Assembly (NCBI RefSeq): GCF_011045115.1
Contig: NZ_JAAKZG010000001.1
Location: 248,001 to 312,000 of the forward strand
DNA: 64,000 nt
Reading direction: 5' to 3'
Source: Mesorhizobium zhangyense
GTDB lineage: Bacteria; Pseudomonadota; Alphaproteobacteria; Rhizobiales; Rhizobiaceae
This document shows, piece by piece, positions 1 to 8,965 of the stretch. The stretch's first letter is position 1, and every line of letters starts with the position of its first letter. The notes beneath the pieces are model-generated. The model was not told the origin of the DNA. It made no database searches and worked only from the letters and a program-made list of their open reading frames with translations. The translations under genes were made by a program, and so were the position numbers.

Positions 1-1
1 C

Positions 2-370
2 GACCTGAACCAGCAGGTGAAGCCGGCAACCATGATGACGACGAAGGGCACCATCAAGAACATGGCCTATGCCGAGCTGCTCGGCGGCGTGGTGCAGGCA
101 GCCACCGGCGACGCGATCGTCGATTGCCTTGCTGAGGGCATCCTGCCGAAGGACGAGGCCGAAGAGCTTTGCATGATCATCATGATCTGGCTCGATCCGC
201 GCTGTGCGGAGGACGAGAACCTCGACAAGAAGGATCTCTACCGCACCAATTACGAAGCGACCAAGATCGCCATCTCGCGCGCCATGACCGGCAAGCCGAC
301 GGTTGACGAGCTGATCGCCAACCGCAAGACGGTGAAGCATTATGCGCTCGACGGCGTCATCGACTACTGA
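2..370 (+). CDS. Formaldehyde-activating enzyme homologue (Fae-like), C-terminal part
   Basis: The gene enters from the left edge, so its N-terminus is outside the window; the open frame starts at base 2. Visible residues include KPATMMTTKGTIKNM, an IWLDP segment and NYEATKIAISRAMTGKP, which match the C-terminal half of Fae (condensation of formaldehyde with tetrahydromethanopterin). The catalytic His of Fae lies upstream and cannot be checked. Rhizobial genomes often carry Fae-like paralogues whose activity is unproven, so I call the family and not the reaction. The stop codon TGA (368-370) forms the outer edge of a long palindromic element. Confidence 0.8.
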   Translation, partial: DLNQQVKPATMMTTKGTIKNMAYAELLGGVVQAATGDAIVDCLAEGILPKDEAEELCMIIMIWLDPRCAEDENLDKKDLYRTNYEATKIAISRAMTGKPTVDELIANRKTVKHYALDGVIDY

Positions 371-516
371 GCGATCGTTTCCTAACTCGTCCCGCCGGTC
401 ATCTGACGCGGTTTTCTGCGCTTCCGGTGCTCATGGACCTAATGTCCATTCCGCTCCGGTTCTCGAAATCCCACGCCATATGCCTCGGCAGGGCGAGTTA
501 TCAAAACGATCGCTCC
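369..516. repeat. Long imperfect palindromic intergenic element next to the fae stop
   Basis: The arms GAGCGATCGTTT (369-380) and AAACGATCGCTC (504-515) are exact complements, followed inward by TAACTCG/CGAGTTA. Complementarity continues imperfectly (GCCGG.CAT.TG.CG against its counterpart) to a centre at about 441, where ATGGAC (433-438) faces GTCCAT (444-449). The whole 148 bp could fold as one hairpin. It looks like a dispersed rhizobial palindromic repeat and could also act as a terminator for fae. Confidence 0.65.
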
Positions 517-614
517 GCTCTGGCTGGACCTCCGCTTAAGCCGCGCTGGCTGTGATTTCCGCGACCGCAAGGGTCTATGGATGCGTCCCTAGACCTTCCG
601 GCCGCCAGAGTTCC

Positions 615-1523
615 ATGTCCATGAGCAGCACCTCCATCACTGCGCCTGCGATCTTGCGATCGCAACGCTGGGCGTTGGCCGCGCTGCTCCTAGGCGGCAT
701 CGTCATTGGCTGCTCGCCGATTTTCGTGCGGCTTTCCGAAGTCGGGCCGATGATGACGGCGTTCTGGCGCGTGGCGCTGGGAATGTTGCCGCTGCTCGCC
801 TGGCAGGCTGCCAGCCCGGCACGCGGCGAGGCCGATGCACGGCCCGCCGGCTTTTCCGATTATATCGCCCTTTGCGTGCCCGGCGTCATGCTGGCGGGCG
901 ATCTCGTCGCCTGGCACATCTCGCTTCACCTGACGTCGGTGGCCAATGCGACGCTGCTCGCCAATATGGCGCCGATCTTCGTGACGCTGGGCGGCTGGCT
1001 GCTTTTTCGCACGAAGATCAGCCGCATTTTCCTCGCCGGGCTCGCTCTGGCGCTGGCCGGCGTCGTCATCCTCAAGGGCGGGCCGGCAGCCTTGGGCGGC
1101 GGCGACATCAAGGGCGACGTCATCGCCATCATCGCCGCGGTCTTTTATGCCGGCTACATCCTTTCGCTCGGAAAGGTGCGCAGCCGCTATTCGACGCTGA
1201 CCGTAATGCTGTGGACCACCGGCTCGGCAGCCATCTGCATGCTGCCGCTGGCGCTGTTCTTCGAAACCGGGTTCTGGCCTCTCACATTGTTCGGCTGGGC
1301 GATTCTGCTCGGTCTTGCCTGGATTACCCACGCCGGCGGGCAGGGGCTGATCATCTTCGCGCTGGCCTGGCTGCCGGCGGCCTTCTCGTCGCTGACGCTG
1401 CTGATCCAGCCTGTGGTCGCGACCATACTGGCGTGGCTTGTTCTCAGCGAGACGATCGGCATCATGCAGGCGGTTGGCGGGATCATCGTCCTTGCCGGGA
1501 TACTGGTCGCGCGGCGCGGCTAG
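615..1523 (+). CDS. DMT-family exporter (EamA domain)
   Basis: This 302-aa protein is almost entirely hydrophobic, with about ten membrane segments arranged as two EamA repeats. It starts with ALAALLLGGIVIGCSPIFVR, contains the internal FWRVALGMLPLLAWQ typical of repeat 1, and a second repeat around DVIAIIAAVFYAGYIL. The family exports amino acids, metabolites or drugs across the inner membrane; the substrate cannot be read from sequence. I start at the ATG at 615 (MSMSS...), because the reading frame upstream overlaps the end of the palindromic element and shows no membrane or family features. An ATG at 621 is equally possible. No obvious partner gene. Confidence 0.85.
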   Translation: MSMSSTSITAPAILRSQRWALAALLLGGIVIGCSPIFVRLSEVGPMMTAFWRVALGMLPLLAWQAASPARGEADARPAGFSDYIALCVPGVMLAGDLVAWHISLHLTSVANATLLANMAPIFVTLGGWLLFRTKISRIFLAGLALALAGVVILKGGPAALGGGDIKGDVIAIIAAVFYAGYILSLGKVRSRYSTLTVMLWTTGSAAICMLPLALFFETGFWPLTLFGWAILLGLAWITHAGGQGLIIFALAWLPAAFSSLTLLIQPVVATILAWLVLSETIGIMQAVGGIIVLAGILVARRG

Positions 1524-1694
1524 GGTGTGTCGAGGTTCAGGCGATGGCCGACTGCAAACGCACCCACATATTTTAGCCGGCCTCGCGTCATCAAACTGCA
1601 ATAAACAAAGCTTGATCGGCCAATCGATTGCATTAGACGGCGAAACGAATAAACAGGAATCTACGCTAGAATTCCTGTGAAAAGCCGTTCCGCC

Positions 1695-2180
1695 ATGAAG
1701 CACCGAATCCTGTTCGGTTCGTACCCGATTCCGCGCTTTGCCGGGGTGCCGAGCCACAATTTCATCGTCTGGGTCGATCCCGACGGGCGGCCGCTCTACG
1801 AGATCAATGGCGGGGCGAGTAATCCCGACGGCACCTTCAACTATTTTTCGATCTTCGGCCGACTGACCGCGGTGGAAACCGACTATGCGCACCGCAATCT
1901 CGCATATTGCCCGGAATTCCATACCCGCCCGACGTCCCGCACCGTGCTGTTGCTGGAAGCGTCTCATCGCGAGGTCGCAGCGCGCTGGGCGCGGGGCATG
2001 AGGACTGTTAACCGCATCGCCGCCTCGGGCTTGCGCTATTCCTTCCTGACCCAGAACAGCAATTCGGTCGCCTCCGCTGTCGCGCGCGGCATGGATCTCG
2101 TTGTACCGCGCTCCTCGCTCGGACCACTGCGCGCGCCCGGCGGCCGCCGCCGGCTGGCGCTGGAGCCGATGGTGGCTTAG
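1695..2180 (+). CDS. Conserved hypothetical protein with HNF and NSNS motifs
   Basis: A 161-aa soluble protein I cannot assign to a named family. It begins MKHRILFGSYPIPRFAGVPSHNF and contains HNFIVWVDPDGRPLY near residue 23 and QNSNSVASAVARGMDL near 125. The spacing of an N-terminal His and a C-terminal Asn/Ser-rich helix start loosely recalls permuted papain-like folds, but Ser stands where those have Cys, so this is speculation. A GTG at 1677 in frame is an alternative start; neither start has a strong ribosome binding site. The C-terminus (RAPGGRRRLALEP) is basic. No signal peptide. Confidence 0.6.
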   Translation: MKHRILFGSYPIPRFAGVPSHNFIVWVDPDGRPLYEINGGASNPDGTFNYFSIFGRLTAVETDYAHRNLAYCPEFHTRPTSRTVLLLEASHREVAARWARGMRTVNRIAASGLRYSFLTQNSNSVASAVARGMDLVVPRSSLGPLRAPGGRRRLALEPMVA

Positions 2181-2186
2181 CCAGCA

Positions 2187-2349
2187 TCCTCTTCCTTCTC
2201 CCCCTGTGGGAGAAGGTGGATTGGCGCGCAGCGCCAAGACGGATGAGGGGTGTTGGAAGAAACTCCAGCGTCTGCGATCCGTCCAACACCCCTCATCCGA
2301 CCTCCCCTTCGGGTCGGCCACCTTCTCCCACAAGGGGAGAAGGAGAGGC
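2187..2349. repeat. RIME-like palindromic repeat
   Basis: A 160-bp inverted repeat. CCTTCTCCCC..TGTGGGAGAAGGTGG on the left is mirrored by CCACCTTCTCCCACAAGGGGAGAAGG on the right in shorter blocks, and GGATGAGGGGTGTTGGA (about 2240-2256) is mirrored by TCCAACACCCCTCATCC (2282-2298). Each arm holds its own small hairpin (TTGGCGC/GCGCCAA; GACC...GGTC). This architecture is that of Rhizobium intergenic mosaic elements, which are common between rhizobial genes. Confidence 0.75.
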
Positions 2350-3340
2350 ACGCTTCATCATCGCCACGCCCGGTTTTCACCGTCTGGCTATTGTCAAAGA
2401 TCGGGAAAGACGGGCGGCCGAAATCTCGCTCATCTTTTGTATTTTTCTGCGATCTCTCGACCGCCTGTCTCGGTATCTGTCCCGAAGTCGGCCGGTCACA
2501 ACGCCCGCTCCATGTACATTCCATGGACAAGACGCCGCGGGTTCTCCGCATGGTTTTGGGCAGAGGCATTTGCGCCGTGCTCGTTCCACGCCGGCCTGTG
2601 TCGGGCCCTCGGGTCCCTGGCTACCACACCAGGGCGGGAGGTCACCGCCACTCCCCCTTGATCCCGGTTCCAGACCCGGTCCCGCAGGAGCGATGACCGG
2701 ATTATGCCGGAGGTGTTTTGGGGTGTGGATAGATCTGGCGTGAAAAAATGTGTGGGGTGAGGGAAAACAATGGGTTGTGTGGAAATTGCGTGAAAATCTT
2801 TCCTACAGTTTCCGCTAGTTTCACAGTCCACAGTTCTGCACCGCAGCAGCCGCCAGAGGTGTTCCGGCATGGATCCCCGGGTTCTTCGTATTCGCTGCGC
2901 TCATGCTGCGACCCGAGGATGACGAGCTTGTTATTTGCTGCTTTCGCAAACCGTCAACGCCAAACCGTCAACGCCAACGCTTGAGATTAGCGGCGAGCCT
3001 AAATGCAATTCATCATTCTCGACCTCGTGAGCGAGGAACGAGCGGAGAGTGTCGGGAATCCATGCCGGAACGGAGAAGCGTTTCGGCGGTGCAGAATGCA
3101 TCAGCGGCAAGACCGGGCCGTGCTTGACGATGCTGCGGCCAATGGGTCCCGGATAACCTCCGCTTCGCTGCGGTTTCCGGGATGACGATGTCATGATTGG
3201 CACCGCCAGTCACCAAGCCCACCAAGCTATCTTTGCCTCACCATCAGATTCTTTGCAGCATCCTGTCGGCTTGCACGCGACCCGTTCGTCTTAAGGGTAT
3301 CGACGGTCCGGCAGAGCGAGGCGAAGCCGGCAGACAAACG
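2350..3340. other. Non-coding gap with mosaic repeat fragments
   Basis: I see no convincing gene here. Features present: a short palindrome CCCTGG/CCAGGG near 2613-2632; a perfect tandem duplication of the 14-mer AAACCGTCAACGCC (2948-2961 and 2962-2975); and an inverted pair TTCCGGCATGGAT (2862-2874) and ATCCATGCCGGAA (3058-3070) bracketing about 180 bp. Stretches such as CCCGAGGATGACGA and TCCGGGATGACGATG look like pieces of dispersed intergenic repeats. The end of the gap must hold the promoter of the hydrolase gene at 3351. Confidence 0.5.
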
Positions 3341-3350
3341 GGAGACGACG

Positions 3351-4268
3351 ATGAAGACCATGCTGATTGCAATGCTCGCCACCGCAGCCGCCGCTTTTGC
3401 CGGCCCGCGCACCGCCGAGGCAGAGGAAGCCAAGGCAAGAACCGGCTATGTCGAGAACAATGGCGTGAACTACTACTATGAGATCCATGGCGAGGGCGAA
3501 CCGCTGCTGCTGCTGCATGGCGGGCTCGGCTCGATCGACATGTTCGCGCCGATCATGCCGGCGCTGACCGAGCACCGGCAGGTGATCGCCGTCGATCTTC
3601 AGGGCCATGGCCGCACGGCACTCGGCGAGCGCGAGATCAGCCTGACGGCGCTGGGCGACGATATGGCGGCGGTGCTTAAGGAGCTCGGCTACGGCAAGGT
3701 CGATGTGCTCGGCTATTCCTTCGGCGGCGGCGTCGCCTTCCGGCTTGCCGTGCAGCATCCCGAGACCGTGCGCCGGGTGGCGCTGGTATCTGCGGGTTAC
3801 GCGGCCAGCGGCTTCTATGACGACATGCGTGCCCAGCAGGCGCAGGTGACGGCCGCAGCCGCCGACTTCATGAAGGATACGCCGATGTACAAATCCTATG
3901 TCGCGGTAGCACCCAAGCCGGAGGATTTTCCCAAACTGCTCGGCCAGATGGGGAGTTTCATGCGCCAGGACTATGATTATTCGCAAGACGTCAAGACGCT
4001 GAAAATGCCGGTCATGATCGTGTTCGCCGACAGCGACATGTACAAACCCGAGCATATCGTGAAGTTCTATCAGCTGCTCGGCGGTGGGCTGAAGGACGCC
4101 GGCTGGATGCGCGAGACCATGTCGCAGAACCGCCTGGCGATCATTCCCAACCGCACGCACTACGACGTCTTCTTCGCACCCGAACTGGTTTCAACCACGC
4201 TGCCGTTCCTCGACGGCCAGACCAAGGTGAAGACATGGGATGAGGTGGTGGAAGAGTCGAAGAAGTAG
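3351..4268 (+). CDS. Secreted alpha/beta hydrolase
   Basis: A 305-aa protein with an N-terminal Sec signal peptide (MKTMLIAMLATAAAAFAG, cleavage probably near AEAEE). The mature part is an alpha/beta hydrolase: oxyanion region LLLLHGGLGSIDMF, nucleophile elbow GYSFGGG, acid near FADSDMY and catalytic His in NRTHYDVFF. The substrate is unknown; the family includes esterases, haloperoxidase-like enzymes and epoxide hydrolases. Export suggests a periplasmic role. GGGAG lies 7 nt before the ATG, which supports this start. It resembles the hydrolase at 41007-41858 in length and general plan. Confidence 0.85.
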   Translation: MKTMLIAMLATAAAAFAGPRTAEAEEAKARTGYVENNGVNYYYEIHGEGEPLLLLHGGLGSIDMFAPIMPALTEHRQVIAVDLQGHGRTALGEREISLTALGDDMAAVLKELGYGKVDVLGYSFGGGVAFRLAVQHPETVRRVALVSAGYAASGFYDDMRAQQAQVTAAAADFMKDTPMYKSYVAVAPKPEDFPKLLGQMGSFMRQDYDYSQDVKTLKMPVMIVFADSDMYKPEHIVKFYQLLGGGLKDAGWMRETMSQNRLAIIPNRTHYDVFFAPELVSTTLPFLDGQTKVKTWDEVVEESKK

Positions 4269-4412
4269 AGGAGCTCTACTGCGAAAAATGCCGGCGCTTT
4301 CAGAGGGAAGCGCGGGCAGGCTCATGCTGTGCAACAACACACGGCCCAAATTTCGTCGAGTGTCTGTCTTTGGATATTTCCGCTTGCCTGGCACTGAAAA
4401 GATCAGGGAGCT

Positions 4413-4763
4413 TCATGGAACCGCGCAGATCGTCGAGCGCGTCAGGAACCGCTTCTCGCGGCCATTGTCGAGCGAGAACATGCCGCCGCGTCCGGGCACG
4501 ACATCGATGATGAGATCGGTGTGTTTCCAGACCTCGAATTGCGAGGCGCTGATATAGACCGGCGTCTCGCCGATCATGCCCAGAAGTACGTCCTGATCGC
4601 CGACGATGAAGTCGCTGCGCGGGTAGCACATGGGTGAGGAGCCGTCGCAGCAGCCGCCGGATTGATGAAACAGGACGGGGCCGTGATCAGCGATGATTTC
4701 GGCCAGGAACGCTTCCGCTTCCGGGGTGGATGAGACCTTTCCCAGAGAGACTTTTTCGGCCAT
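4413..4763 (-). CDS. DUF779 family protein
   Basis: A 116-aa protein with the conserved DUF779 features: FHQSGGCCDGSSPMCYPR with a Cys pair and a further Cys, then ISASQFEVWKHTDLIIDVVPGRGGMFSLDN. The family is regularly encoded next to NAD-dependent acetaldehyde/aldehyde dehydrogenases, as here (the dehydrogenase is 173 bp upstream on the same strand). Its molecular role is unproven; the conserved cysteines suggest metal or thiol chemistry. The ATG at 4763 is chosen because GGGAG sits 7 nt ahead of it and the family begins there. Confidence 0.85.
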   Translation of the reverse strand: MAEKVSLGKVSSTPEAEAFLAEIIADHGPVLFHQSGGCCDGSSPMCYPRSDFIVGDQDVLLGMIGETPVYISASQFEVWKHTDLIIDVVPGRGGMFSLDNGREKRFLTRSTICAVP

Positions 4764-4936
4764 GCGGATACTCCCTGATAAAAGATGAGGCGGCGTGGCC
4801 ATTTCGACCACGCCGCCGACGCCTTAGATCGCCGTGCGTCCATTCGGACGCACAAAGGACGATCTAACACTTTGAATGAGCATCGGAATATTCCGAAAAC
4901 CGGGTTCCACTTTTCGGTCCGATGCTCAGGAGGCGA

Positions 4937-6454
4937 TCAGAAGAAGCCGAGCTTCTTCGGGCTGTAGCTGACCAGCATGTTCTTGGTCTGCTGGTAGTGA
5001 TCGAGCATCATCTTGTGCGTTTCACGGCCGATGCCGGACTGTTTGTAACCGCCGAAGGCCGCATGCGCTGGATAGGCGTGGTAGCAGTTTGTCCAGACGC
5101 GACCGGCCTGGATGGCGCGGCCGAAGCGATAGGCGCGTGTGCCGTCGCGGGTCCAGATGCCGGCGCCGAGGCCGTAGAGCGTGTCGTTGGCGATCGACAG
5201 AGCCTCATCGTCGTCCTTGAAGGTTGTGACCGAAACCACCGGTCCAAAGATCTCCTCCTGGAAGACGCGCATCTTGTTGTGGCCCTTGAAGATCGTCGGC
5301 TTGACATAGTAGCCGCCGGCGAGATCGCCGGGCAGGTGGTTCTGTTCGCCGCCGGTCAGAACCTCGGCGCCCTCCTGGCGGCCGATGTCGAAATAGCTCA
5401 GGATCTTTTCGAGCTGTTCGCTGGATGCCTGTGCGCCAATCATCGTTACCGGGTCGAGCGGGTCGCCCTGAACGATCGCCTCGACGCGCTTCAGCGCCTT
5501 TTCCATGAACTTGTCATAGATCTTCTCATGCACCAGCGCGCGGCTGGGGCAGGTGCAGACTTCGCCCTGGTTGAGCGCGAACATGACGAAGCCCTCGATC
5601 GCCTTGTCGAGGAAATCGTCATCCTCGGAGGCAACATCCCTGAAGAAGATGTTGGGCGACTTGCCGCCGAGTTCCAGCGTCACCGGGATGAGATTCTGGC
5701 TGGCATATTGCATGATCAGCCGGCCGGTCGTCGTCTCGCCGGTGAAGGCGATCTTGGCAATGCGCGGCGAGGAGGCCAGTGGCTTGCCGGCTTCGAGGCC
5801 GAAACCGTTGACGATGTTGAGCACGCCTTCAGGCAGGATATCGCCGATGAGATCGGCCCAGAGCATGATCGTGGCGGGGGTCTGCTCGGCCGGTTTCAGC
5901 ACCACGCAATTGCCGGCAGCCAGCGCCGGCGCAAGCTTCCAGCATGCCATCAGCAGCGGGAAGTTCCACGGAATGATCTGGCCGACGACACCGAGCGGCT
6001 CATGGAAGTGATAGGCGACGGTATCGTCGTCGATCTGCGAGAGGCTGCCTTCCTGCGCCCGCAAGGCGCCGGCGAAATAGCGGAAATGATCGATGGCGAG
6101 CGGCACGTCGGCTGCGGTCGATTCACGGATCGGCTTGCCGTTGTCCCAGGTCTCGGCCAGAGCGAGGAGGTCGAGATTCTCCTCCATGCGGTCGGCGATC
6201 TTGAGCAGCATGTCGGCGCGCGTCGCTGCTGCGGTTTTGCCCCAGGCGTCCTTGGCCTTGTGGGCGGCGTCAAGGGCCGCTTCGATGTCGGACGCATCCG
6301 AACGGGCGATTTCGCCGAGCGGACGACCGGTCACAGGTGAGATATTTTCGAAATACCTTCCGGCTTTCGGCGCAACCCATTTGCCGCCGATGAAGTTGTC
6401 GTAGCGCTTGGCGAAGGGAACCTTGGCCGTGCGGGAAAATTCAACCTTGTTCAT
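4937..6454 (-). CDS. NAD-dependent aldehyde dehydrogenase (ExaC/AcoD type)
   Basis: A 505-aa aldehyde dehydrogenase oxidising an aldehyde, probably acetaldehyde or another short-chain one, to the acid with NAD+. Visible landmarks: [20 protein letters not shown] (cofactor site Asn), [10 protein letters not shown] with the general-base Glu, [11 protein letters not shown] with the catalytic Cys, and EIFGPVVS. Length is normal for the family. The start at 6454 is fixed by GGAGG 6 nt upstream; longer in-frame extensions run through the regulator gene. It lies between a GAF-Fis regulator upstream and DUF779 downstream on the same strand, the usual arrangement for ethanol/acetaldehyde oxidation modules. 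Confidence 0.93.
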   Translation of the reverse strand: MNKVEFSRTAKVPFAKRYDNFIGGKWVAPKAGRYFENISPVTGRPLGEIARSDASDIEAALDAAHKAKDAWGKTAAATRADMLLKIADRMEENLDLLALAETWDNGKPIRESTAADVPLAIDHFRYFAGALRAQEGSLSQIDDDTVAYHFHEPLGVVGQIIPWNFPLLMACWKLAPALAAGNCVVLKPAEQTPATIMLWADLIGDILPEGVLNIVNGFGLEAGKPLASSPRIAKIAFTGETTTGRLIMQYASQNLIPVTLELGGKSPNIFFRDVASEDDDFLDKAIEGFVMFALNQGEVCTCPSRALVHEKIYDKFMEKALKRVEAIVQGDPLDPVTMIGAQASSEQLEKILSYFDIGRQEGAEVLTGGEQNHLPGDLAGGYYVKPTIFKGHNKMRVFQEEIFGPVVSVTTFKDDDEALSIANDTLYGLGAGIWTRDGTRAYRFGRAIQAGRVWTNCYHAYPAHAAFGGYKQSGIGRETHKMMLDHYQQTKNMLVSYSPKKLGFF

Positions 6455-6559
6455 ATCTTCCTCCCGAGAAGCGACGCCGCAGGATGCGGCGTTTCGAGAG
6501 GCAGGATCGGCGCTGCTTGATGCGTTGTCAGCCCGGGCAGGCGCGATTGCAGCCCCTGT

Positions 6560-6579
6560 GTGTCGCAGTCTTGCGACAC
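6560..6579. promoter_or_regulatory. Candidate operator for the GAF-Fis regulator
   Basis: A perfect inverted repeat, GTGTCGCA then gtct then TGCGACAC, lies 106-125 bp upstream of the aldehyde dehydrogenase start and just downstream of the regulator stop. Perfect 8-bp arms with a 4-bp spacer fit a dimeric Fis-type HTH. AcoR/ExaE-like regulators bind such TGTCGCA-type sites, but binding here is inference. Confidence 0.6.
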
Positions 6580-6594
6580 CTCGCAGGGAGAAAA

Positions 6595-7563
6595 TCAATG
6601 AGGGCGCGATACGTCGAGACGCTTCAGCTTGCGGTGCAGCGTGGCGCGGCTGATGCCCAGCACTTGCGCTGCGGCAGTGACGTTGCCATCGGCGCGGGCG
6701 AGCGCCCGTTGCAGGACGCTGCGCTCGGCATGGGCGAGGTTTTCCGGCTCGCCGCGCGTCGCACCGAACAGATCGACTGCCGGGAGAGGGCGCGTCAGGC
6801 AATCCGGCGTAATGCCGAGCGCCTGCCGTGCGGAACGCGTCGCGCCGACCACGAGATCGTCGGCATCGACCGCGACAAGCGCGCCGACGCTCTTGTCGAT
6901 CGTCGGCGCCAGCAGAATGCGTGCCGTGGGGAACGACATGCGAAAATTTTCCGCCTCGATGCGGCGTGCGGCGTCGATAACTGCCATCGAAATCAGATTG
7001 GCAAAGCCTTCCGTCAGGTCTGCGCGGCAGGAGGATACGTCGAGTGCGGCGACCAGATTGCCCTCGTGGTCGTAGATCGGGGCGGTGGTGCAGCTGAGCG
7101 CGGTGTTGCGCGTGAAAAAATGCTGGTCGCGGTGGATGGTGAGCGCGCGCTGCTCGACGAGGCAGGTGCCGATGCCGTTGGTGCCTTCGCTGTCCTCGCT
7201 CCAGACGGAGCCGGTCCACAGGCCCCAGGAATGGAATGTCTCATCGTCGGACGGCGCACCGCGGCGATCGACGGGCACGCCATCCCGGTCGGCCAGGAGT
7301 ACGCAGCAACCGACGCCGCCGACGGCCAGATAAAGCCTGTCCAGGTTGGGGCCTGCGGCGGCAAGCAGCGGCTCGATCTTCTGTCGCGCCTCCCTCAGTT
7401 CCGCCTCGGTCAGGCGCCTGGGGGATTTGCGTTCTGCCGGATCGAGCTGATGCAAGGATGATGAACGTCGCCAGGACGCTACAAGAGCGGACTTCGCTGC
7501 TGCGTCCGAAGTGATCGCGGCCTGAATGCGGTCTGCATGAAGGGCGGGTAAGTGTCCGACCAT
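6595..7563 (-). CDS. AcoR-like GAF/Fis-HTH transcriptional regulator without AAA+ domain
   Basis: A 322-aa regulator. Residues about 75-205 form the GAF region ([54 protein letters not shown]). A short PAS-like stretch follows, and the C-terminus is a Fis-type helix-turn-helix ([23 protein letters not shown]). Full-length AcoR relatives are about 600-650 aa with a sigma-54-activating AAA+ domain; here the GAF/PAS part passes directly to the HTH with no Walker or GAFTGA motif. It therefore cannot work as a classical sigma-54 activator. GGGAGG precedes the ATG at 7563. It probably controls the downstream aldehyde dehydrogenase through the inverted repeat at 6560-6579. Confidence 0.88.
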   Translation of the reverse strand: MVGHLPALHADRIQAAITSDAAAKSALVASWRRSSSLHQLDPAERKSPRRLTEAELREARQKIEPLLAAAGPNLDRLYLAVGGVGCCVLLADRDGVPVDRRGAPSDDETFHSWGLWTGSVWSEDSEGTNGIGTCLVEQRALTIHRDQHFFTRNTALSCTTAPIYDHEGNLVAALDVSSCRADLTEGFANLISMAVIDAARRIEAENFRMSFPTARILLAPTIDKSVGALVAVDADDLVVGATRSARQALGITPDCLTRPLPAVDLFGATRGEPENLAHAERSVLQRALARADGNVTAAAQVLGISRATLHRKLKRLDVSRPH

Positions 7564-7815
7564 GTTTCCTCCCGAAACTTTAGCCTCTTCTCCTCTGCCT
7601 GGATCCGGCTCCTTCCCGAAGCCATATCTTGGTCGCAAGCCACGTTTGCTTTGCCGATCCCTGCACGTCAATTCATAGAAAGGATGAGATTTCTCCGGTT
7701 CTTGTCGTCGATCGCAAGGTCAATTCACAATCGGAGCTGCAAGTATGGTTCTCAATTCGGTGCCTTCGCGCAGTGCCATGCCAAGCGACTGGCACATGTT
7801 GAGGGCTGCCGCGCC

Positions 7816-8607
7816 TCAGTCGGCGGCGGAGCAGGGCCAGCTTGCCGGTACCGTCAGGCCGGCCGGCAGCTTCGTGGTGCTGTCACCGCAGGCCAGGTCG
7901 ACCTGTCCTTGCTGCAGGTTTTTTGCTGCGGACAGGTTCACGCCTTCGATTCTTGTCAGAAACATAAAAGCGCGGTCGAAGTCTATCGCGCCTTCGAAAA
8001 CCGAGCCGACGAAGCTGGCGCGCGAAAGGTTGGCCATGGGAAATCGGGTGCCGGTCAATACCGCCTTGTCGAAACCGGCGCGGCCGAGTTCGGCCTTCTC
8101 GAAATCGGCGCCGGTAAGATGCGCCTTGCTGAAATTGGTCCGTTGCAATTCGGAGCTGGCAAATGAGGCATTTTCGGCCGAAACGTCCGAGAAATCACAG
8201 CGATAGCCTTCGACCTTGGCGAAGTTTGCCTTGTCGGCATTGGCGCCTGCAAGCGAAGCGCGCACCAAGGTCGCCTTTTCCAGGTTCGCCGACTTGAGAT
8301 TGGAACCGCTGAGGTCGGTCTGCGAGAAATCGGTGTCGGACAGATTGGCGTTTTCGAGATTGCTGCCCCCGAGTATGATCTGCTTCTTGTTGCAGCCGCT
8401 CCAGTTCATTCCAATCGCCGGCGAACTTCTGCAGTCCTGCGCGCGAGCCGGGAATGCCGAAGCCGCAATCGTTGCGGAAAAGACCAAAGCACAAAGAGCA
8501 AGGGAGCGAAAAACGCTTGCAAGCCCAGGCCGGATGAAACGACCTGGTCTCGGGAGCAGGGCGTCGGTATCGGCATGACAGGTAGGCTCGGTGCTCAGCG
8601 TGTTCAT
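7816..8607 (-). CDS. Secreted pentapeptide-repeat protein
   Basis: A 263-aa protein with a long N-terminal export signal (hydrophobic core LALCALVFSATIAASAFPARAQ, residues about 36-57). The mature part carries pentapeptide repeats of the A(D/N)LXX type (NLENANLSDTDFSQTDLSGSN and onward to residue about 215), which form a right-handed quadrilateral beta-helix. A Cys pair at the start (DCRSS, WSGCNKK) and another at the end (DLACGD, SWPCSAAD) may form disulfides in the periplasm. Function unknown. A CGGAG about 8 nt upstream supports the ATG at 8607. Confidence 0.82.
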   Translation of the reverse strand: MNTLSTEPTCHADTDALLPRPGRFIRPGLASVFRSLALCALVFSATIAASAFPARAQDCRSSPAIGMNWSGCNKKQIILGGSNLENANLSDTDFSQTDLSGSNLKSANLEKATLVRASLAGANADKANFAKVEGYRCDFSDVSAENASFASSELQRTNFSKAHLTGADFEKAELGRAGFDKAVLTGTRFPMANLSRASFVGSVFEGAIDFDRAFMFLTRIEGVNLSAAKNLQQGQVDLACGDSTTKLPAGLTVPASWPCSAAD

Positions 8608-8965
8608 CTCATTGCTCCGAGATTCGATGTCGTTTTAGGTCCCAGCGCATAATGTGGGTGTCCCGGAGAGTCCACTCAAGATGCAACCTCGACGCTATTC
8701 CATCCGACCGTGCCCTGCAATCGATCGACGTCCTTGCCGGGCTGTCGGACCATTCGGATGCGGCGAACGGTCTATCTGAGACGGGCTGAAGATGCCGTCT
8801 CAACTGCTTTAAAGCTAAAAGATAGTCTATTGACATATAGATATGCCCTGCATAGCTTTCGCCCGAGCTGATACCGGTCTGCGAAGTTGAGGACAAGCTG
8901 ACGGTGGATGCTGGCTGAGATAGCGCTCGGCCGGCCCAGCTTGTTTGACCAAGTGGAGGAAACCA
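8608..8965. other. Divergent intergenic region with candidate promoter
   Basis: No gene is visible between the divergent pentapeptide and binding-protein genes. A sigma-70-like promoter facing right can be drawn: TTGACA (8830-8835), a 17-bp spacer, then TAGCTT (8853-8858), about 110 bp before the binding-protein start. The -35 is perfect and the -10 poor. GGAGG at about 8954 is the ribosome binding site of the next gene. Confidence 0.4.

Noticed and set aside
4922-6340. Long antisense frame opposite the aldehyde dehydrogenase
   Set aside because: High GC creates long mirror frames; the composition (His/Asp/Arg-rich, no domain) is that of a shadow, and the opposite strand encodes a complete enzyme.
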